NCBI RefSeq assembly: GCF_008124715.1
Contig: NZ_VNHO01000008.1
Span: forward strand, 35,258 to 99,257
Source of the DNA: Thermosediminibacter litoriperuensis
GTDB lineage: Bacteria > Bacillota > Thermosediminibacteria > Thermosediminibacterales > Thermosediminibacteraceae
DNA length: 64,000 nt
Direction: 5' to 3'
The position numbers and the translations under genes were made by a program. A model generated the notes under the pieces. The model made no database searches and had not been told where the DNA came from. It saw nothing but the letters and a program-made list of their open reading frames with translations. Of this stretch, positions 62,145 to 64,000 are shown piece by piece. Position 1 is the stretch's first letter, and each line of letters starts with the position of its first letter.

Positions 62145-62681
62145 TTACCAGGCTCTGAGCCTCTTGCCGGCGCTGTAAGCGTACCTTCCTCCTATATAAA
62201 CTTCCCAGCTCGACACGGCTATAAATACCCCGGTTTCCCGGTTTCCCCGGATCTCGGGGTAACTGTCGCCCCTGGGCGCTATTACGGTGCCGGAAACCGC
62301 GAATGAAAGTTTTTCGGCAAAATTGCCGGCCAGGTTACAGCCAAACAGCATTATTTGAGGATTTGGAGAGAACAAGATCTCCCGTTTATTAATGAGCTCG
62401 GCCAGGTCGCTTATGTATGCGGCCTTAGCGGTGTCGTTCGGGCCGGGCTCGTCGTAAAAACCGCTCCAGTTGGTCATGATAATTCCCCTCGGGTAAGAAT
62501 GGCTGAAAACTTTCATGAGGTGTATGGGACCGGAGGTTTTGGAAATATCGGATAGCATTCTTAAAAATTCCTTACCGTTACGTGGTTTTATCACCAGATG
62601 ACCGGTTTTAAGCGCCCTGTAATCGAAAGCGCCTTCGTGGCCGTACCCGTGGGCAGAGACGGCGACAGCAACATTGGCCAT
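62145..62681 (-). CDS. Uncharacterised protein with DUF4347/caspase-like features
   Basis: 178 residues. The sequence includes MKVFSHSYPRGIIM (histidine near residue 62) and IMLFGCNLAGNFAEKLS (cysteine near 114), a spacing and surrounding like the His and Cys of the DUF4347/caspase-like fold (Hs..G, then yGCNvA). An N-terminal SAHGYGHEGAFDYRAL holds two more histidines. No signal or membrane segment. ATG 62681 follows GGGAGGTAG. If the resemblance is right it may be a peptidase or a binding relative. I cannot name a family firmly. Confidence 0.5.
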   Translation of the reverse strand: MANVAVAVSAHGYGHEGAFDYRALKTGHLVIKPRNGKEFLRMLSDISKTSGPIHLMKVFSHSYPRGIIMTNWSGFYDEPGPNDTAKAAYISDLAELINKREILFSPNPQIMLFGCNLAGNFAEKLSFAVSGTVIAPRGDSYPEIRGNRETGVFIAVSSWEVYIGGRYAYSAGKRLRAW

Positions 62682-62880
62682 TTTGTCTACCTCCCTAATT
62701 GAAAAGAAGCTTTCTATATATTATTCGTCGGTTAAGATTTTGGGCCCGCCTTTCGCACTTTTACCGCAACTTATATTTACCCCCGACCAAAAAGGGTGGT
62801 GCAGAATATTAGGATTGATAATATAATATTAAATTATGTGTATTATTTAACGTAAAGGCCGAGAGGAGAGGATATTAATT

Positions 62881-63300
62881 ATGGAAATAGCGCCCGAAAC
62901 AAATATAGGAAAAAGGGCTCTATTGCTGGCTATCACTTCAACTAGTGAAGAGGAAGAGGCGTTAAAAAAAGAGTTTACCGATAACGATTATATTTGTGCT
63001 GTTACAGGTATTGGTGGTGATTGCGATGAACTTAAAAAGCGGATTAATGTGGCCGTTATTGGAGCTTGCCTCAATAACAATATTATAAGTAAGACCCCGA
63101 GGGAAATACACGCCGTAATCCATGCCACGCTTGAAGCAAAAGAAGGGCTTTTACTAGGTGCTCCTAGCGGTGGTCATTTTGCCGGTAAGATTGCGGTGGT
63201 AAGACATAAAGACTGGCTGGCTGTAGCAATATATGGTCATTCTGCAATGCATATGATGACAAATCACGAAAGAGTAGGACTGGGTATTATGCATTTATAA
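62881..63300 (+). CDS. HutP-family RNA-binding antiterminator
   Basis: 139 residues. The C-terminal half WLAVAIYGHSAMHMMTNHERVGLGIMHL (quoted in parts: WLAVAIYGH, NHERVGLGIMHL) and the central REIHAVIHATLEAKEGLLLG follow the Bacillus HutP pattern (HALYHATMEA and GVGINHI). HutP binds histidine and magnesium and then attaches to UAG triplets in mRNA to prevent termination. No hut genes are in view; the next gene is a carboxyltransferase, so the regulated genes or the amino acid sensed may differ. ATG 62881 follows GAGAGGAGAGG. The conserved histidines (HAVIHA and IMH) that bind metal are present. Confidence 0.82.
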   Translation: MEIAPETNIGKRALLLAITSTSEEEEALKKEFTDNDYICAVTGIGGDCDELKKRINVAVIGACLNNNIISKTPREIHAVIHATLEAKEGLLLGAPSGGHFAGKIAVVRHKDWLAVAIYGHSAMHMMTNHERVGLGIMHL

Positions 63301-63353
63301 AATATACATGGGTCTTACCTGCTTTTCAAAACGTAGCTTAAAAAAGATGCTTG

Positions 63354-63380
63354 CAATATAACCGGTAATATGTTATATTG
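63354..63380. repeat. Inverted repeat after the HutP gene
   Basis: CAATATAAC/GTTATATTG, a perfect 9-bp inverted repeat with a 9-base loop. No T run follows on the plus strand. It could be an operator or a weak terminator of the HutP gene. Confidence 0.45.
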
Positions 63381-63384
63381 AAAA

Positions 63385-63557
63385 TAGTGAAATAGTAATT
63401 GCCATTTAGGTATAGTAAAAATTTTCGATACGTGAGAACATTTGATTGTGCAATTTTTCAAAAAATTATAGTTTATTTGAAAAGGCTTTAGTGAGAGAGT
63501 GTATGTGTGAGGGCCTAGATAGATTATTAGGAATCTATTTGGGCCCTCATTGTTTTC
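63385..63557 (+). promoter_or_regulatory. Leader with UAG triplets and terminator-like hairpin
   Basis: The gap between the HutP-like gene and the carboxyltransferase holds TAG triplets at 63385, 63393, 63407, 63413 and 63489. A long hairpin follows: 63508-63525 pairs with 63532-63549 (about 18 pairs, TGAGGGCC at the base, two G·T pairs), with a 6-base loop ATTAGG that contains a further TAG, and TTGTTTT comes after. Two more TAGs lie in its 5' arm. This is the layout expected for a HutP-type antitermination site, though the 8/14/6-base spacing is not the regular seven known from hut mRNA. Confidence 0.45.
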
Positions 63558-63605
63558 ATCTATCCAAAGAAAAACGGCGTTTTAAGGTAGAAGGAGTGGA
63601 AAGAT

Positions 63606-64000
63606 ATGGACACGATGGAACAAAAGCTTGAAATTCTAAGACAAAAGAGGGAAGAAATAAGGCAAGGGGGAGGGGAAAAGAGGATCAAAAAACAGCACGA
63701 GAGCGGCAAACTCACCGCCCGGGAGAGGATCGAAAAACTCCTGGATGAAGGGAGCTTCGTGGAAATCGACGCCTTCGTGGAACACCGCTGCATAGACTTC
63801 GACATGGCGGAGACGAAAGCGCCGGGAGAGGGCGTCGTCACCGGCTACGGCACCATAAACGGAAGGCTCGTGTTCGTCTTCGCCCAGGACTTCACCGTAA
63901 TAGGCGGATCCCTGGGTGAAATGCACGCCGCCAAGATTTGCAAAATAATGGACATGGCCTTGAAAATGGGTGCGCCCGTCATAGGCCTCAACGACTCCGG
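63606..64000 (+). CDS. Acyl-CoA carboxyltransferase subunit (propionyl/methylmalonyl-CoA type), partial
   Basis: The first 131 codons of a carboxyltransferase of about 515 residues; the rest lies outside the window. [31 protein letters not shown] (in parts: [13 protein letters not shown]) is the standard N-terminus, and [20 protein letters not shown] and [17 protein letters not shown] follow. These are marks of the biotin-dependent propionyl-CoA carboxylase/methylmalonyl-CoA decarboxylase family. ATG 63606 lies nine bases after AAGGAG. The gene may continue into an operon with a biotin carrier, which BirA would modify. Confidence 0.92.
   Translation, partial: MDTMEQKLEILRQKREEIRQGGGEKRIKKQHESGKLTARERIEKLLDEGSFVEIDAFVEHRCIDFDMAETKAPGEGVVTGYGTINGRLVFVFAQDFTVIGGSLGEMHAAKICKIMDMALKMGAPVIGLNDS

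Overview
The window looks like chromosomal DNA of a spore-forming, probably anaerobic and thermophilic low-GC Gram-positive (Firmicutes/Bacillota, in or near the Thermosediminibacterales/Thermoanaerobacterales). The evidence is HPr kinase with a His-containing HPr, RapZ-YvcK-WhiA, YlbF, a YtoI-like protein beside dnaE, spmA/spmB, T-box and ykkC-type leaders, frequent GTG/TTG starts behind strong GGAGG sites, and ferredoxin-linked 2-oxoacid oxidation. The genus is an inference.

1-11130: a phosphohexomutase cut by the window edge and a DUF155 membrane protein (minus strand), a membrane poly-ferredoxin, thiamine pyrophosphokinase, then a PAS-PAS-AAA-Fis sigma-54 activator followed by a branched-chain amino acid fermentation operon: phosphate butyryltransferase, leucine dehydrogenase, butyrate kinase and a four-subunit 2-ketoacid:ferredoxin oxidoreductase. 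A near-consensus -24/-12 promoter and TTGCAT repeats lie between activator and operon. 11130-12540: a decayed patch with two broken HNH endonuclease genes around a LysM gene. 12600-16900: a MobB-like Fe-S protein with a radical SAM partner, an M29 aminopeptidase, a ComEC-like hydrolase with DUF3006, and a DUF1540 protein.

16930-26410: HprK, sugar isomerase, PHP phosphoesterase, D-amino acid transaminase, an orphan sugar-binding lipoprotein, MurB, and an overlapping HyuA-like/deacetylase-like pair. 26400-30830: two related coiled-coil/glutamine-rich proteins and two tandem MgtE magnesium channels behind a long structured leader. 30825-33070: minus-strand RlmI-type methyltransferase, YlbF and HAD genes.

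33160-44812: a long housekeeping run: PHP, RapZ, YvcK, WhiA, HPr, YtoI-like, DnaE, DUF2007-like, PfkA, pyruvate kinase. 44813-46260: ilvE behind a ykkC-class riboswitch in tandem with a T-box. 46290-54650: FemABX transferase, divergent alanine racemase, ECF sigma/anti-sigma with an ABC exporter, L,D-transpeptidase and SpmA/SpmB. 54746-64000: a Ca2+-type P-ATPase, small unknown proteins, a macro-domain protein, OsmC, BirA, DapB, a zinc ribbon protein, a DUF4347-like protein, and a HutP-family RNA-binding protein upstream of a carboxyltransferase gene cut by the window end.

Branched-chain amino acids are handled in both directions. The sigma-54 operon degrades them for ATP and reduced ferredoxin, while ilvE is under two RNA sensors. 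The strongest candidates for new biology are RNA-level: the mgtE leader, the tandem ilvE leader and the HutP-associated leader.
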